NCBI RefSeq assembly: GCF_000402035.1
Contig: NC_021287.1
Coordinates: forward strand, 2,356,001 to 2,420,000
DNA: 64,000 nucleotides
DNA from: Caballeronia insecticola
Lineage (GTDB): Bacteria; Pseudomonadota; Gammaproteobacteria; Burkholderiales; Burkholderiaceae
Direction: 5' to 3'
Below, one piece after another: positions 26,734 to 36,514 of the stretch. Within the stretch, counting starts at the first letter, position 1. Each line of letters opens with the position of its first letter. Under the pieces are notes generated by a model that was not told where the DNA came from, did not search any database, and saw only the letters and a program-made list of their open reading frames with translations. The position numbers and the translations under genes were made by a program.

Positions 26734-27267
26734 TCAAAACGGACGAGCGACGACGCGTCGCCAGTGCGGCGTGCCGACGCCATCGGCGACATCGGCAACA
26801 TCGATGCGAAGTTGAAGCCACGCTTCCGAATCGGCCGTCGCGCCAAAGCCGCGCGCGGTGACGAGGTATGACGCGCCCGCCTCGTTGACCGACTTCGCCC
26901 ACGATTCGATCAGACACTGCGGCACCCGACGCGCGTAAGGCCAATCGGCAAAGGGCGCGAACGCCAGGGCTGCCGGCCCCTCGAACGATGTCTTCAGACG
27001 CCAGCGCGACGGCTCATCGCGCGGCGACTGGCTCGCGGCCGGCAGCGCCGCCGACAGCATGCGAGCGCAGCGAATCAACGCGCTGTCCGCGGCATGAAAT
27101 GCCTGCACACGTTCGCGCATCGCGACGGTCGAACGTGCGGCCACCAGCGACATTTGCAGCCAGGCGCTCGCCGTCACCAGCATCATGGCGGCGAGCATCA
27201 GGACGATCGGCAGCACGGTGCCACGTTGCGAGTGACGCTCGATGGCGCGCTTGATGGCAGGTTTCAT
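26734..27267 (-). CDS. pilX: PilX-like minor pilin
   Basis: A 177-residue protein with a class III-like signal: RHSQRG then TVLPIVLMLAAMMLVTASAWLQ. The +5 position is Ile, not Glu, as is usual for PilX/GspK-type tip components. The rest resembles the PilX domain (FHAADSALIRCARML). Its ATG at 27267 overlaps the stop of pilW by 4 bases. PilX is expected at the pilus tip together with PilV, PilW and FimT. Confidence 0.82.
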   Translation of the reverse strand: MKPAIKRAIERHSQRGTVLPIVLMLAAMMLVTASAWLQMSLVAARSTVAMRERVQAFHAADSALIRCARMLSAALPAASQSPRDEPSRWRLKTSFEGPAALAFAPFADWPYARRVPQCLIESWAKSVNEAGASYLVTARGFGATADSEAWLQLRIDVADVADGVGTPHWRRVVARPF

Positions 27268-28055
27268 GGCGCACCTCGCGTCGACGTTGCCGCCATATTG
27301 CGTAGCGCGACGCGGCGCCGGAACGCTTGACGGGCGCGGCCGTCGTCGGCGTAGGCGGCAAGGCCGTCGCAATCGACGTACGCCGCTTTTCGTTTCGCCT
27401 GCACCGCGAAGCCGCGCACGAGGACGCAAAGGTCCGCGGCATAAACTTCGCGCCAGCGATCGCGTGAAATCGCCGACGCATCGAGCGCCGTGGGCGCGGA
27501 CGTCAGCCAGTACTGTGCGCGCATCCGTTCGATGCCTTCCACGATAGGCTGTGCCTGCTTGCCGCCGCCTTCGCAATACAACTCGGGCTCGCCGGTGGAC
27601 GCGCTCGCTTTTGCGTAGAAACGGTTCGTGACGATGGTGTCGGAGACCGCCTGCCCGAGGCAGTCGGACGGCGCGCCGGTCGAGGTCGGCCAAGTGGACA
27701 CGAGATCGGCGGCATAGCCGATCTGTACGCCGTCCGAGCGGCCCGCGAGCGATTCGCACGACGGCGACGCATCCGCGCCGACCACGCGGCCCTGCGCACA
27801 CCCGAAGATCGGCGCGCCGATTGCCGCGTTTGCTTTCGGGCCAGAGATGAAGCCGGCCATCTGCATGTGCTGGCCGATCAGGTCGAGCGCGATCGATGCG
27901 GCGTCGTGCATGCGCGCGGCATCGGTGGCGCGTTCGAACGCCGCGCGCTGTGCCCTGTACAGCGACAGGCACGCGGTCACGACCAGCATGCCGAGCGCGA
28001 GCGCAATCGTCAGTTCGAGCAATGTATGGCCGCGCGAGGAAGAACGCCGGTTCAT
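27264..28055 (-). CDS. pilW: PilW-like minor pilin
   Basis: A 263-residue prepilin starting MNRRSSSRG then HTLLELTIALALGMLVVTACLSLY, with Glu at +5. It is the longest minor pilin of the set, and its C-terminal half contains GIERMRAQYWL, typical of PilW. I chose the ATG at 28055, which overlaps the pilV stop by 4 bases. The longer frame upstream belongs to the pilV region. Confidence 0.85.
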   Translation of the reverse strand: MNRRSSSRGHTLLELTIALALGMLVVTACLSLYRAQRAAFERATDAARMHDAASIALDLIGQHMQMAGFISGPKANAAIGAPIFGCAQGRVVGADASPSCESLAGRSDGVQIGYAADLVSTWPTSTGAPSDCLGQAVSDTIVTNRFYAKASASTGEPELYCEGGGKQAQPIVEGIERMRAQYWLTSAPTALDASAISRDRWREVYAADLCVLVRGFAVQAKRKAAYVDCDGLAAYADDGRARQAFRRRVALRNMAATSTRGAP

Positions 28056-28453
28056 CGCGCGAACGCCACCGAGATGCACGACGTGAGCGGCGGCGCCTGC
28101 GGTTCCGGGCACGGATCTGCGCGGTCCTCCGCATGCCAGCTCACCGCGACGATCCGCACGCCGTCTGTCCGGTCGATGACGGCGACATCGCCGGAAGGAA
28201 GCATCGACGCCGCCCGCGCGCGCCATTGCGTGACGATTGCCGCCCGGTCCGCTTCCCCGCGGATGCCCTCCGCGACTGAATCTGCCACGAGCGCCGCGCG
28301 TTCCCGCCACAGCGCCATGCGCTCGCCCCGCGCAAGCGCGCTCTGCACGGCGACGAGCCCGAGCGCCGTGACCGCCGCAAGCGACAACGCGAACATCACT
28401 TCGATGAGCGAATCGCCCCGCTGAAGGCGCCTCATAGTTGGTTTTCGTTTCAT
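28052..28453 (-). CDS. pilV: PilV-like minor pilin
   Basis: A 133-residue prepilin: RRLQRG then DSLIEVMFALSLAAVTALGLVAVQ, with Glu at +5 and Asp at +1. The ATG at 28453 overlaps the fimT stop by 4 bases; a second ATG at 28435 is possible. The sequence SLIEVMFALSLAA is typical of PilV/GspI. Short overlaps on both sides imply coupled translation. Confidence 0.85.
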   Translation of the reverse strand: MKRKPTMRRLQRGDSLIEVMFALSLAAVTALGLVAVQSALARGERMALWRERAALVADSVAEGIRGEADRAAIVTQWRARAASMLPSGDVAVIDRTDGVRIVAVSWHAEDRADPCPEPQAPPLTSCISVAFAR

Positions 28454-28998
28454 GCCGACGCCCCGCAAGAGCCTTGCGTCATGCGCGCCCGGCCGCCCGC
28501 GGCGATGCGGATGCAACGTCGCGCCGCCGGGTTGGTGGTCGCCTGGCTGCCGCGCGGGGCGAAATCGAAACTTCGAAAGCCGCCGATCACCTGGCCCGAA
28601 GGCGGCGTGAACGAAATGTCCGTCGACGTTCCGGTGATCGATACGGGGGTCATCGCCGGTTGCATGCGCAGGAGTGTCGGCGCGCCGTCGCGGTCGACGA
28701 ACAAGCCCCAGCCACAGGACCAGTCCGTGACGCCGTCGTCGCAACTTCGTCCGGATGCGAGGCAACGCCGCGCGCTGTCGATACGGCAAAGTGTGACGCG
28801 CGCGCCGCGCCGGACCGCTTCCGCGCGGGCAAGCGCAAGCGTCGAGAACAGCGAGCGCGCACGCGCATCGACCTGATCGCGTGCCTGCCATGCGACGAAC
28901 GAGGGCACGGCGAACGTCGCGAGAATCGCCATCACGGCGAGCACCACGCAGAGTTCGACGAGCGTAAAGCCTTGATTTGAAGCGGAGATCATTTGCAT
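28450..28998 (-). CDS. fimT: FimT/GspH-family pseudopilin
   Basis: A 182-residue prepilin with SNQG then FTLVELCVVLAVMAILATFAVPSF (Gly before the cut, Glu at +5), followed by a GspH domain with LFSTLALARAEAVRRGARVTLC. FimT/FimU proteins initiate pilus assembly, and some bind DNA during transformation. It is the first gene of the minor-pilin operon. PilY1, commonly encoded with these genes, is absent here. Confidence 0.88.
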   Translation of the reverse strand: MQMISASNQGFTLVELCVVLAVMAILATFAVPSFVAWQARDQVDARARSLFSTLALARAEAVRRGARVTLCRIDSARRCLASGRSCDDGVTDWSCGWGLFVDRDGAPTLLRMQPAMTPVSITGTSTDISFTPPSGQVIGGFRSFDFAPRGSQATTNPAARRCIRIAAGGRARMTQGSCGASA

Positions 28999-29155
28999 TC
29001 CTTAGCGATCGAGTCGAATCGGAACGCTCAATCTAGCGTGAAGAAATGCGCGCCGCCATTAGCCGAACGGACGAGTGTTCACGCCGTTCGAAGCCCGGCA
29101 CACTGCGCGAGCAGACGGCAATGAACAGGCTTGGGAGGAAGGAATGCGGACAGAC

Positions 29156-29638
29156 TCAGCGCTTGCGCGAAGTCGTTTTTTTCGGCGCGGCGCGCCTGAA
29201 TTCATCGAGCACGTCTTCGAATTCGGAGACGTCTTCGAAGCGCTTGTAGACAGAAGCAAAACGCACGTAAGCGATGGTGTCGAGTTGGCGCAGCTCGTTC
29301 ATGACGAGTTCGCCGAGCCGCTCGCTCTGCACTTCGCGCTCACCGCTGCCGAGCAATTGATATTCGATGCGCGCAACCGAGGCGTCGACGGCATCGGCCG
29401 CTACCGGACGCTTTCGGAGCGCAAGCTGCATGCTCGACACGATCTTGCGACGGTCGAACTCCACGCGGCTGCCATCTTTCTTGACGACCGACGGCAACGC
29501 CAGCTCGACGCGTTCATACGTGGTAAAGCGCTTGTCGCAGGAAGGACAGCGCCGCCGCCGCCGAATGGCCGCGCCATCCTCCGACACGCGAGAATCCACG
29601 ACCTGGGTGTCTTCGTGTCGGCAGAATGGGCAGCGCAT
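29156..29638 (-). CDS. nrdR: Transcriptional repressor NrdR
   Basis: A 160-residue repressor of ribonucleotide reductase genes that senses ATP/dATP. It has the N-terminal zinc ribbon [17 protein letters not shown] with the second pair CPSCDKRF, then an ATP-cone domain starting near residue 49. The C-terminal basic tail KKTTSRKR is slightly longer than usual. It is 18 bases downstream of glyA on the same strand, a common pairing in betaproteobacteria. Confidence 0.96.
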   Translation of the reverse strand: MRCPFCRHEDTQVVDSRVSEDGAAIRRRRRCPSCDKRFTTYERVELALPSVVKKDGSRVEFDRRKIVSSMQLALRKRPVAADAVDASVARIEYQLLGSGEREVQSERLGELVMNELRQLDTIAYVRFASVYKRFEDVSEFEDVLDEFRRAAPKKTTSRKR

Positions 29639-29656
29639 CGGCGTTGGACTCGCGGA

Positions 29657-30904
29657 TTAACGGTAGACCGGGAAGCGCTTGGTGAGATCAGTCACTTGTG
29701 CGCGCACGCGCTCGATGGTCGCCTGATCTTCCGGATTGTCGAGCACGTCGGCGATGAGATTACCGACCTGCTCCGCTTCCTTCACGCCGAAGCCGCGCGT
29801 GGTCATCGCGGGCGAACCGAGACGCACGCCGCTCGTGACGAACGGCTTTTCCGGATCGTTCGGGATCGCGTTTTTGTTCACCGTGATGTGCGCGGCGCCC
29901 AGTGCGGCCTCGGCAGCCTTGCCGGTGATCTTCTTCGCGCGCAGGTCGACCAGCATCACATGGCTTTCCGTGCGGCCCGAGACGATGCGCAGACCGCGCT
30001 TCACGAGCGTTTCAGCCAGCACGCGCGCATTGTCGAGCACGGCTTGCTGATACGTCTTGAAGTCCGGCGAGAGCGCTTCCTTGAACGCCACGGCCTTCGC
30101 CGCGATCACGTGCATGAGCGGACCGCCCTGAATGCCCGGGAAGATGGCCGAGTTGATCTGCTTCTCGAATTCGGCCTTCATCAGGATCACGCCGCCGCGC
30201 GGGCCGCGCAGGCTCTTGTGCGTGGTCGTGGTGACGAAGTCCGCATGCGGCACCGGGTTCGGATACACGCCCGCTGCAACGAGACCCGCGTAGTGCGCCA
30301 TGTCGACCATGAAGTACGCGCCGACGCTCTTGGCGATCTTCGAGAGACGCTCGAAGTCGATGCGCAGCGCGAACGCCGACGCGCCCGCCACGATCAGCTT
30401 CGGCTTGTGTTCTTTCGCGAGCGCTTCGGTCTTGTCGTAGTCGATGTCTTCGGCTTCGTTCAGACCATAGCTCACGACGTTGAACCACTTGCCGGACATG
30501 TTGACCGGCGAGCCGTGCGTCAGGTGACCGCCTTCGGCGAGGCTCATGCCCATGATCGTGTCGCCCGGCTTGAGCACGGCGAAGAACACGCCCTGATTGG
30601 CCTGCGAGCCGGAGTTCGGCTGCACGTTCGCGGCTTCGGCGCCGAACAACTGCTTCACGCGGTCGATCGCCAGTTGCTCGACGATGTCCACATATTCGCA
30701 GCCGCCGTAATAGCGCTTGCCGGGATAGCCTTCGGCGTATTTGTTGGTGAGTTGCGAACCTTGCGCCGCCATCACAGCAGGCGAAGTGTAGTTTTCCGAC
30801 GCGATCAGTTCGATGTGATCTTCCTGACGGCGATTTTCCTGCTCGATCGCCTTGAGCAATTCGGGATCGACGTTGGCGAGGGTACTTTCGGCTCTGTCAA
30901 ACAT
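29657..30904 (-). CDS. glyA: Serine hydroxymethyltransferase
   Basis: PLP enzyme that interconverts serine and glycine and loads one-carbon units on tetrahydrofolate. The 415-residue protein has [34 protein letters not shown], and the PLP-lysine block [15 protein letters not shown]. The ATG at 30904 matches the usual N terminus ([16 protein letters not shown]). A long upstream region with several hairpins precedes it. Confidence 0.97.
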   Translation of the reverse strand: MFDRAESTLANVDPELLKAIEQENRRQEDHIELIASENYTSPAVMAAQGSQLTNKYAEGYPGKRYYGGCEYVDIVEQLAIDRVKQLFGAEAANVQPNSGSQANQGVFFAVLKPGDTIMGMSLAEGGHLTHGSPVNMSGKWFNVVSYGLNEAEDIDYDKTEALAKEHKPKLIVAGASAFALRIDFERLSKIAKSVGAYFMVDMAHYAGLVAAGVYPNPVPHADFVTTTTHKSLRGPRGGVILMKAEFEKQINSAIFPGIQGGPLMHVIAAKAVAFKEALSPDFKTYQQAVLDNARVLAETLVKRGLRIVSGRTESHVMLVDLRAKKITGKAAEAALGAAHITVNKNAIPNDPEKPFVTSGVRLGSPAMTTRGFGVKEAEQVGNLIADVLDNPEDQATIERVRAQVTDLTKRFPVYR

Positions 30905-31375
30905 ACGTTTTCCGTGAGATCAAAACAGGTTGACCGGATCGCGCGTGCGCCACGTTTGAAGCAGACGCAGAAAACGCTGGAAACCCATGGAGTCCAGGCG
31001 CGACGGATGAAGGAAGATTCCGATTTCGCGGGACGGACAGCCACCGGCAACGCAGCAATGGCGTGCGGATCTCAGCTGCCCAGGCGAACGGCAAAACGAC
31101 GCTCCGCGCTTCCTGGTGGGTCGCTCCACCTTGAATCCGAAGATTCTATCGCCAGTCACGCGGGGTTTGAGCGTTGTAGTGTAATGGGCGGGCATGCTTT
31201 AGGCAACCGGCTGACAGGGCCGTTTCGCGTACGTTCGGACGCATTTAAAGCACGATCGTTCGCATTCGCCGTTGCTTGCCGCGGCGCACCAATGGAAGTA
31301 CTCTTTGCGCCGTTGCCGGATGCGCGCATTCGTGCGCCGCGGCGCTGCACATTCAATCTCTTCCGGAGCTCGTCC
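30905..31375 (-). other. 471-base glyA upstream region with several hairpins
   Basis: No convincing gene lies here. Clear inverted repeats are GCAGC 31052-31056 with GCTGC 31075-31079, CCAGG 31080-31084 with CCTGG 31112-31116, GGTGG 31115-31119 with CCACC 31126-31130, and the tetraloop hairpin GAATC-CGAA-GATTC at 31133-31146. The second and third overlap by two bases and could be alternatives. This could be a structured glyA leader or a small RNA; I could not match it to a known riboswitch class. Confidence 0.4.
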
Positions 31376-32122
31376 ATGATCGTCTTCGTCACCGGCGCTT
31401 CCGCCGGTTTCGGCGCTGCCATCGCCCGCACTTTCGTGAAAGGCGGCCATCGCGTGATCGCCGCCGCGCGCCGCAAGGAGCGCCTGGTCGCGCTATCCGG
31501 CGAACTCGGCGACGCACTGTTGCCGCTCGAACTCGACGTCCGCGACGAGAACGCGGTCAGGAACGCCATCGCCTCGCTCCCCGAAGCATTCGCCCAGATC
31601 GACGTGCTCGTGAACAATGCCGGTCTCGCGCTCGGTCTCGAGCCCGCGCAACGGGCCGATCTCGACGACTGGAAGAAGATGATCGACACGAACTGCACGG
31701 GCCTCGTGACGGTCACGCATGCGATCCTTCCCGGCATGATCGAACGCAATCGCGGTCACGTGTTCAACATGGGCTCGGTCGCGGGAACGTATCCGTACGC
31801 CGGCGGCAACGTGTACGGCGCGACCAAGGCGTTCGTGCGGCAGTTCAGCCTGAACCTGCGCGCCGACGTCGCGGGCACGGCGCTGCGCGTGACCGACATC
31901 GAGCCGGGTCTGGTCGGCGGCACCGAATTCTCCAACGTGCGCTTCAAGGGCGACGACGCCAAGGCCTCGACTGTATATAAGGACACGCAGGCGCTCACCC
32001 CGGAGGACATCGCCGACTCGATCTACTGGATCGCCACGCGTCCGGCGCATGTGAACGTCAACGCAATCGAACTCATGCCGATCGCGCAGACCTTCGCACC
32101 GTTGCAAATTCACCGCGGTTGA
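31376..32122 (+). CDS. ydfG: SDR-family NADP-dependent 3-hydroxy acid dehydrogenase (YdfG-like)
   Basis: A 248-residue short-chain dehydrogenase. Visible elements are the cofactor motif TGASAGFGAAIA near residues 6-17, NNAG, the catalytic Ser region NMGSVAGTYPYAGG, and YGATKAFVRQF with the catalytic Tyr-x3-Lys. The ending DIADSIYWIATRPAHVNVNAIELMPIAQTF is typical of YdfG, which oxidises L-allo-threonine, serine and 3-hydroxypropionate. The substrate assignment is by likeness only. Confidence 0.88.
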   Translation: MIVFVTGASAGFGAAIARTFVKGGHRVIAAARRKERLVALSGELGDALLPLELDVRDENAVRNAIASLPEAFAQIDVLVNNAGLALGLEPAQRADLDDWKKMIDTNCTGLVTVTHAILPGMIERNRGHVFNMGSVAGTYPYAGGNVYGATKAFVRQFSLNLRADVAGTALRVTDIEPGLVGGTEFSNVRFKGDDAKASTVYKDTQALTPEDIADSIYWIATRPAHVNVNAIELMPIAQTFAPLQIHRG

Positions 32123-32248
32123 ATTCGCGATCTGCCTAAGGTTTTGGCGGTGGTGTGCCCGCTTCCGGTAAAATGCCGCCGATGAATATTTGTCAAAAAG
32201 CTCGCCGGAGCGGGGTTACACCTCGCGCGCGAGCGGAGCAGCGCAAAG

Positions 32249-32692
32249 GTGAGTGATCCGTTGACCTTCGAGTGGCCGGTTCGGGTGTACTACGAGGACA
32301 CCGACGCCGGCGGCATCGTCTTTTACGCGAACTACCTGAAGTTTTTCGAACGGGCGCGCACCGAATGGTTGCGCGCGTGCGGCATCGACCAGCAGCGTGT
32401 CGCCGAGTCGGACGGCATCGTGTTTGTCGTGAGGCGCACGGCCGTCGATTATTCGTCGCCGGCGCGTCTGGATGACGTCATCCGCGTCGTGAGCCGGATC
32501 GAGCGGCTCGGGCGCGCGTCGGTGGATTTTCATCAGGAAGCGTGGCGCGACGGCGTGCTGCTCGCAAGCGGCGAGATTCGCATCGCTTCGGTGGACCGCG
32601 CGTCGATTCGTCCGGCCGGCATTCCCGATGCGGTGCTCGAGGGACTGCGGCGCGGCCCCCACGCCGCGCGCAACGGATCGCACGCGCTTTGA
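32249..32692 (+). CDS. ybgC: Tol-Pal-associated acyl-CoA thioesterase YbgC
   Basis: A 147-residue hotdog-fold thioesterase with the catalytic signature VYYEDTDAGGIVFYANYLKFFERARTEW. The start is a GTG at 32249, with GGAG 11 bases upstream; no suitable ATG exists. It precedes tolQ as in many proteobacteria and is thought to act in phospholipid metabolism at the inner membrane. A C-terminal extension (GLRRGPHAARNGSHAL) is weakly conserved. Confidence 0.93.
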   Translation: MSDPLTFEWPVRVYYEDTDAGGIVFYANYLKFFERARTEWLRACGIDQQRVAESDGIVFVVRRTAVDYSSPARLDDVIRVVSRIERLGRASVDFHQEAWRDGVLLASGEIRIASVDRASIRPAGIPDAVLEGLRRGPHAARNGSHAL

Positions 32693-32862
32693 AGCTGGCC
32701 GATGAACGCATCGCATCCGAGGCGAACCTCGCATCGGACAACAGAGGAAGCACTACCGAACACGAACCGGTCGCGGCGCGGCTTTCGACTGATTCACACT
32801 GGCTTCACGAAAGCATGACGTCGCGACCGGACGCCCGTTCCGGGACGTAACAGCGGACCTTT

Positions 32863-33540
32863 ATGAACAATACACAAGACTTGTCGATCGTTTCTCTCGT
32901 CATCCACGCGAGCCTGCTCGCGCAGGCCGTGATGGCGCTGCTCTTGCTGCTGTCGTTGCTGTCGTGGACATTCATTTTCCGCAAGTGGTTTGCCATTCGC
33001 CGCGCGCGCGCGCAAACCGAGCGTTTCGAGCGCGATTTCTGGTCGGGCGGCGATCTGCAGGCGCTCTATCAAAGCGCGGCGAACAACCGCCACACCATCG
33101 GCGCGCTGGAGCGTATCTTTGAATCCGGCATGCGCGAATTCCTAAAAGGCAAGGAGCGCCGCATCACCGATCCGGGCGCGATCCTGGACGGTTCCCGCCG
33201 CGCGATGCGCGCCGCTTTCCAGCGCGAAATGGACGTGCTCGAAGCCAATCTCGCGTTTCTCGCGTCGGTCGGCTCGGTGAGTCCGTATATCGGCCTCTTC
33301 GGCACGGTCTGGGGGATCATGAATTCGTTCCGCGGCCTGGCCAACGTGCAGCAGGCGACGCTCGCGAACGTGGCGCCGGGCATTGCGGAGGCGCTCGTCG
33401 CGACCGCCATCGGCCTGTTCGCCGCGATTCCGGCGGTGGTTGCATACAACCGCTATGCGCATGACATCGACCGTCTGGCGATCCGCTTCGAGACCTTCAT
33501 CGAAGAGTTCTCGAACATTCTGCAGCGTCAGGCGCACTAA
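32863..33540 (+). CDS. tolQ: Tol-Pal proton channel subunit TolQ
   Basis: Inner-membrane protein that with TolR harvests the proton motive force to drive TolA. The 225 residues contain three membrane segments (about 15-37, 130-150 and 165-190). GSVSPYIGLFGTVWGIMNSFRGL and PGIAEALVATAIGLFAAIPAVVAYN are the conserved channel helices. It leads the tolQ-tolR-tolA cluster. Confidence 0.96.
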   Translation: MNNTQDLSIVSLVIHASLLAQAVMALLLLLSLLSWTFIFRKWFAIRRARAQTERFERDFWSGGDLQALYQSAANNRHTIGALERIFESGMREFLKGKERRITDPGAILDGSRRAMRAAFQREMDVLEANLAFLASVGSVSPYIGLFGTVWGIMNSFRGLANVQQATLANVAPGIAEALVATAIGLFAAIPAVVAYNRYAHDIDRLAIRFETFIEEFSNILQRQAH

Positions 33541-33554
33541 GAAAGGAGTCCGCG

Positions 33555-33998
33555 ATGGCAGGCCCGATTCGTTCCAGTATGCGCGGCAGCTCGCGTCGCG
33601 CGATGGCCGACATCAATGTCGTGCCGTATATCGACGTCATGCTCGTGCTGCTCGTCATCTTCATGGTGACGGCGCCACTCGTGTCGCCCTCGATCATCAA
33701 CTTGCCGACGGTCGGCAATGCGCAGCCGCAGGAACAGCAGCCGCCGCTCGTGATCAACATCAAGGCGGACGGCAGCATGAACGTCCGCTACAAGGAAGAC
33801 GGTGGCTCGACCCAAGAGCAGAGAATGACCATGAACGACCTCAACACGTTCGTGCTGAACCGGCAGGAGTCGCATCCCGATCAGCCTGTCGTGATCGCCG
33901 CCGACAAGACGGTGAAATATGAAGTCGTCATGAACGTGATGTCCGATATGAAGGCGCGCGGCGTGAAGCGCGTCGGATTGCTCGTCAAATCGCAATGA
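33555..33998 (+). CDS. tolR: Tol-Pal proton channel subunit TolR
   Basis: A 147-residue ExbD/TolR protein with a single N-terminal membrane segment carrying the essential Asp in ADINVVPYIDVMLVLLVIFMV, and a periplasmic domain. GAAAGGAGTCCGCG precedes the ATG. The stop overlaps the tolA start by 4 bases (ATGA). Confidence 0.96.
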   Translation: MAGPIRSSMRGSSRRAMADINVVPYIDVMLVLLVIFMVTAPLVSPSIINLPTVGNAQPQEQQPPLVINIKADGSMNVRYKEDGGSTQEQRMTMNDLNTFVLNRQESHPDQPVVIAADKTVKYEVVMNVMSDMKARGVKRVGLLVKSQ

Positions 33999-35107
33999 CC
34001 GGTTCGCAGAACAAGCATGGCCGAGCGCGCGGCGCGTCCGCGCGGCCCATCCGCCCGCCGCGAGAGCGCGGGACGGGCCGTGCGTTCGCGCTCGCCGCGC
34101 TGATGCATCTGTTGCTCATCTGGCTGCTGTATCACGGCATCAACTGGCAGAACAACACGCCCGCGGGCGCCGAGGCGGAAATCTGGACCGAGATCCCGGA
34201 CACGCCCGCGCCGACGCCCCGCCCCGCTCCGCCGCCGCCCGCGCCGGTGAAGGTCCAGCCTGCGCCGCCGCCCGCGAAGGACGAGGAAGCGGATATCGCG
34301 TTGCAGGAAAAGAAGCGCAAGCAGCAGGAAGCCGCCGCGCGTGAAGCGCAGCTCGCCGAGCAGCGCCGTCAGCAGGAACAGGCGCAGCAGGAAGCGGAAG
34401 CGAAGCGTCAGCAGCAGCTCGCGGCGCAAGCCGCAGCGGCGGCCGCGCAACAGAAGGCGATGCAGGACAAGCAGAAGCAAATCGAGCAGCAGCGTCAGGC
34501 CGATCTGCAAAAGCAGCAGCAACAAAAGGCGCAGCAGGACAGGCGTCAGCAACAACAGGCCGAAGCGCAAAAGCAGGAGCAGTTGAAGGAGCAGAAGGAA
34601 CAGCAGGAAGCCAAGGCGAAGGCTGACGCGCAAGCCAAGGCGAAGGCCGAGAGCGACGCGAAAGCGAAGGCGGCGGCGCAGGCGAAAGCCAAGGCGGAAG
34701 CAGAAGCGAAGGCCAAGGTCGATGCCGAACGCAAGGCACGTCTCGCGCAGTTGCAGGGTCAGCTGGGCGGCGGCACGGCGGGTAGCGGTGAGGGTCTCGC
34801 CAAGAGCGGCACCGGCAAGGGCGCGGGCGGCAATGCGACTTCGCCGGGTTATGCCGAGAAGGTGCAGCGTCGGGTGCGGCCGAACATCCATTGGGGTGGC
34901 GAAACGGCCGGCCTCGAAACCGTGGTTTCCGTCCGCTGCTCTCCTACCGGCACGCTGTTGTCGGCGAATATCACCCGTTCGAGCGGCAACGAGCAATGGG
35001 ATGCGGCGGCGCTGCGCGCGGTGCAGAACTCCGATCCGATGCCCGTTGACATCGACGGCAAGGCGCCCGGCAGCTTTACGATCACGCTGCGTCCGGCCGG
35101 AGGCTGA
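33995..35107 (+). CDS. tolA: Cell envelope protein TolA
   Basis: Links the inner-membrane TolQR motor to TolB-Pal at the outer membrane. The 370 residues comprise a cytoplasmic N terminus, one membrane segment (about 30-48), a Pro-rich stretch (PAPTPRPAPPPPAPVKVQPAPPP), a long Ala/Gln/Lys/Glu helix (about 95-255) and a C-terminal TolA/TonB-like domain (VRPNIHW...). The long helix has near-repeats rich in AKA and QQQ, normal for the family. Confidence 0.93.
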   Translation: MTGSQNKHGRARGASARPIRPPRERGTGRAFALAALMHLLLIWLLYHGINWQNNTPAGAEAEIWTEIPDTPAPTPRPAPPPPAPVKVQPAPPPAKDEEADIALQEKKRKQQEAAAREAQLAEQRRQQEQAQQEAEAKRQQQLAAQAAAAAAQQKAMQDKQKQIEQQRQADLQKQQQQKAQQDRRQQQQAEAQKQEQLKEQKEQQEAKAKADAQAKAKAESDAKAKAAAQAKAKAEAEAKAKVDAERKARLAQLQGQLGGGTAGSGEGLAKSGTGKGAGGNATSPGYAEKVQRRVRPNIHWGGETAGLETVVSVRCSPTGTLLSANITRSSGNEQWDAAALRAVQNSDPMPVDIDGKAPGSFTITLRPAGG

Positions 35108-35221
35108 TTGCGCAAAACGCCTGAATGCGCGCATTGAGCTGCGGGAACGAATCGTGCGACCGCGGGTCTGTTCTGCAGTCCGCGGACACTTGAAAACGCT
35201 TTTATCTGGAACCTAAACAGC

Positions 35222-36514
35222 ATGAGTTTGATGACGAAGCTTGGCCTGAGAACGCTGGTCGCGTCCTGCCTGATCGCAGCCGGCACCGCCGCACACGCCC
35301 AGTTGAACGTACTCGTGACCGGCGTCGGTTCGACCCAATTCCCGATCGCAACGGCCAATTTCGCCAACGAAGCGAATTCGCCGCAACAGGTGAGCGCGAT
35401 CATTCGCCAGGATCTGCAGCGCAGCGGCAAGTTCACGAACATCGACGCCGGCAGCACGCCCGTTTCGGAGACCGATTCGGTCGATCTCGGTGCCTGGAAG
35501 GCCAAAGGCGCGGATGCGTTCGTGTCGGGCAGCGTGAACAAGTTGCCGAACGGTCAGTACGAAGTGCGCTTCCGCCTTTACGACACGGTGAAGCAGCAGA
35601 ATCTCGGCGGCCTGTCGCTCGTCAGCGCCGAAAGCGGTCTGCGCATGAGCGCGCACAAGATCGCCGACTACATTTACGCAAAGCTGCTGGGCGGCCGCGG
35701 CGCATTCGCGACGCGTCTGTCCTACGTCATTCAGACGGGCGGCCGCTATCAATTGCAGATTTCGGATTCGGACGGCCAGGACGCGAAAATCGCCCTCTCC
35801 AGCCCCGAGCCGATCATCTCGCCGGCATGGTCGCCGGACGGCACGAAAGTCGCCTATGTGTCGTTCGAGAAGAAGAAGCCGGTGGTCTACATCCACGATC
35901 TGCCGACGGGACGTCGCGTGGTCGTGTCGAACCAGAAGGGCAACAACAGTGCCCCGGCGTGGTCGCCTGACGGCCGCAAGATCGCAGTCGCGCTCTCGCG
36001 TACCGGCAACACGCAAATTTTCGAGGTCAACGCAGACGGCTCCGGCCTGCGCCGTCTGACGCAAGGCAGTTCCATCGACACCGAGCCGTTCTTCTCTCCC
36101 GATGGCAACTGGATTTATTTCACGAGCGATCGCGGCGGCCAGCCGCAGATCTACAAGATGCCGGCGGCGGGTGAAAGCGCCGGCGCGGCCCAGCGGGTCA
36201 CGTTTGCGGGCAGCTACAACACGAGCCCGCGCGTGAGTCCGGACGGCAAGCAACTCGCGTACATTTCGCGCACGGGCGGCGGCTTCAAGCTGTACCTGCA
36301 GGACCTCGCGTCCGGCACGGCAACGGGGCTGACCGACACGACGCATGACGAATCGCCGAGCTTCGCGGCGAATGGTCAGTACATCCTCTACGCCACCCAA
36401 GTGAACGGACGTGGCGTGTTGGCAGCCGTTTCGACCGATGGTCGCACGCGGCAAGTCTTGTCCGTACAGGGCGGTGTGGTGCGCGAGCCGTCCTGGGGTC
36501 CGTTCATGCAATAA
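35222..36514 (+). CDS. tolB: Tol-Pal periplasmic protein TolB
   Basis: Periplasmic beta-propeller that binds Pal and TolA. The 430-residue precursor has a Sec signal peptide (cleavage near AHAQ at residues 21-24), an N-terminal alpha/beta domain and a six-bladed propeller with repeated PAWSPDG- and [18 protein letters not shown] motifs. The stop lies in a 12-bp tandem repeat that repeats it in frame. Confidence 0.96.
   Translation: MSLMTKLGLRTLVASCLIAAGTAAHAQLNVLVTGVGSTQFPIATANFANEANSPQQVSAIIRQDLQRSGKFTNIDAGSTPVSETDSVDLGAWKAKGADAFVSGSVNKLPNGQYEVRFRLYDTVKQQNLGGLSLVSAESGLRMSAHKIADYIYAKLLGGRGAFATRLSYVIQTGGRYQLQISDSDGQDAKIALSSPEPIISPAWSPDGTKVAYVSFEKKKPVVYIHDLPTGRRVVVSNQKGNNSAPAWSPDGRKIAVALSRTGNTQIFEVNADGSGLRRLTQGSSIDTEPFFSPDGNWIYFTSDRGGQPQIYKMPAAGESAGAAQRVTFAGSYNTSPRVSPDGKQLAYISRTGGGFKLYLQDLASGTATGLTDTTHDESPSFAANGQYILYATQVNGRGVLAAVSTDGRTRQVLSVQGGVVREPSWGPFMQ

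Noticed and set aside
31000..31180. 6S RNA on the + strand, because GCTCCGCG, TGGTG and CACCTTGAA occur in the same order as in E. coli 6S RNA
   Set aside because: The spacing between the blocks is far too short and the closing stem of 6S RNA cannot be formed.
30905..31200. Glycine riboswitch upstream of glyA
   Set aside because: The conserved core blocks of that class are not present on either strand as far as I can read.
29075..32122. Very long + strand open frame of about 1015 codons across nrdR and glyA
   Set aside because: Most of it is antisense to two certain genes and is open only because of GC-rich codon bias. Its last part is the real short-chain dehydrogenase, which begins at 31376.
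34281..34740. Repeat array in tolA
   Set aside because: The Ala/Gln/Lys-rich periodic sequence is the normal helical stalk of TolA, not a separate repeat element.
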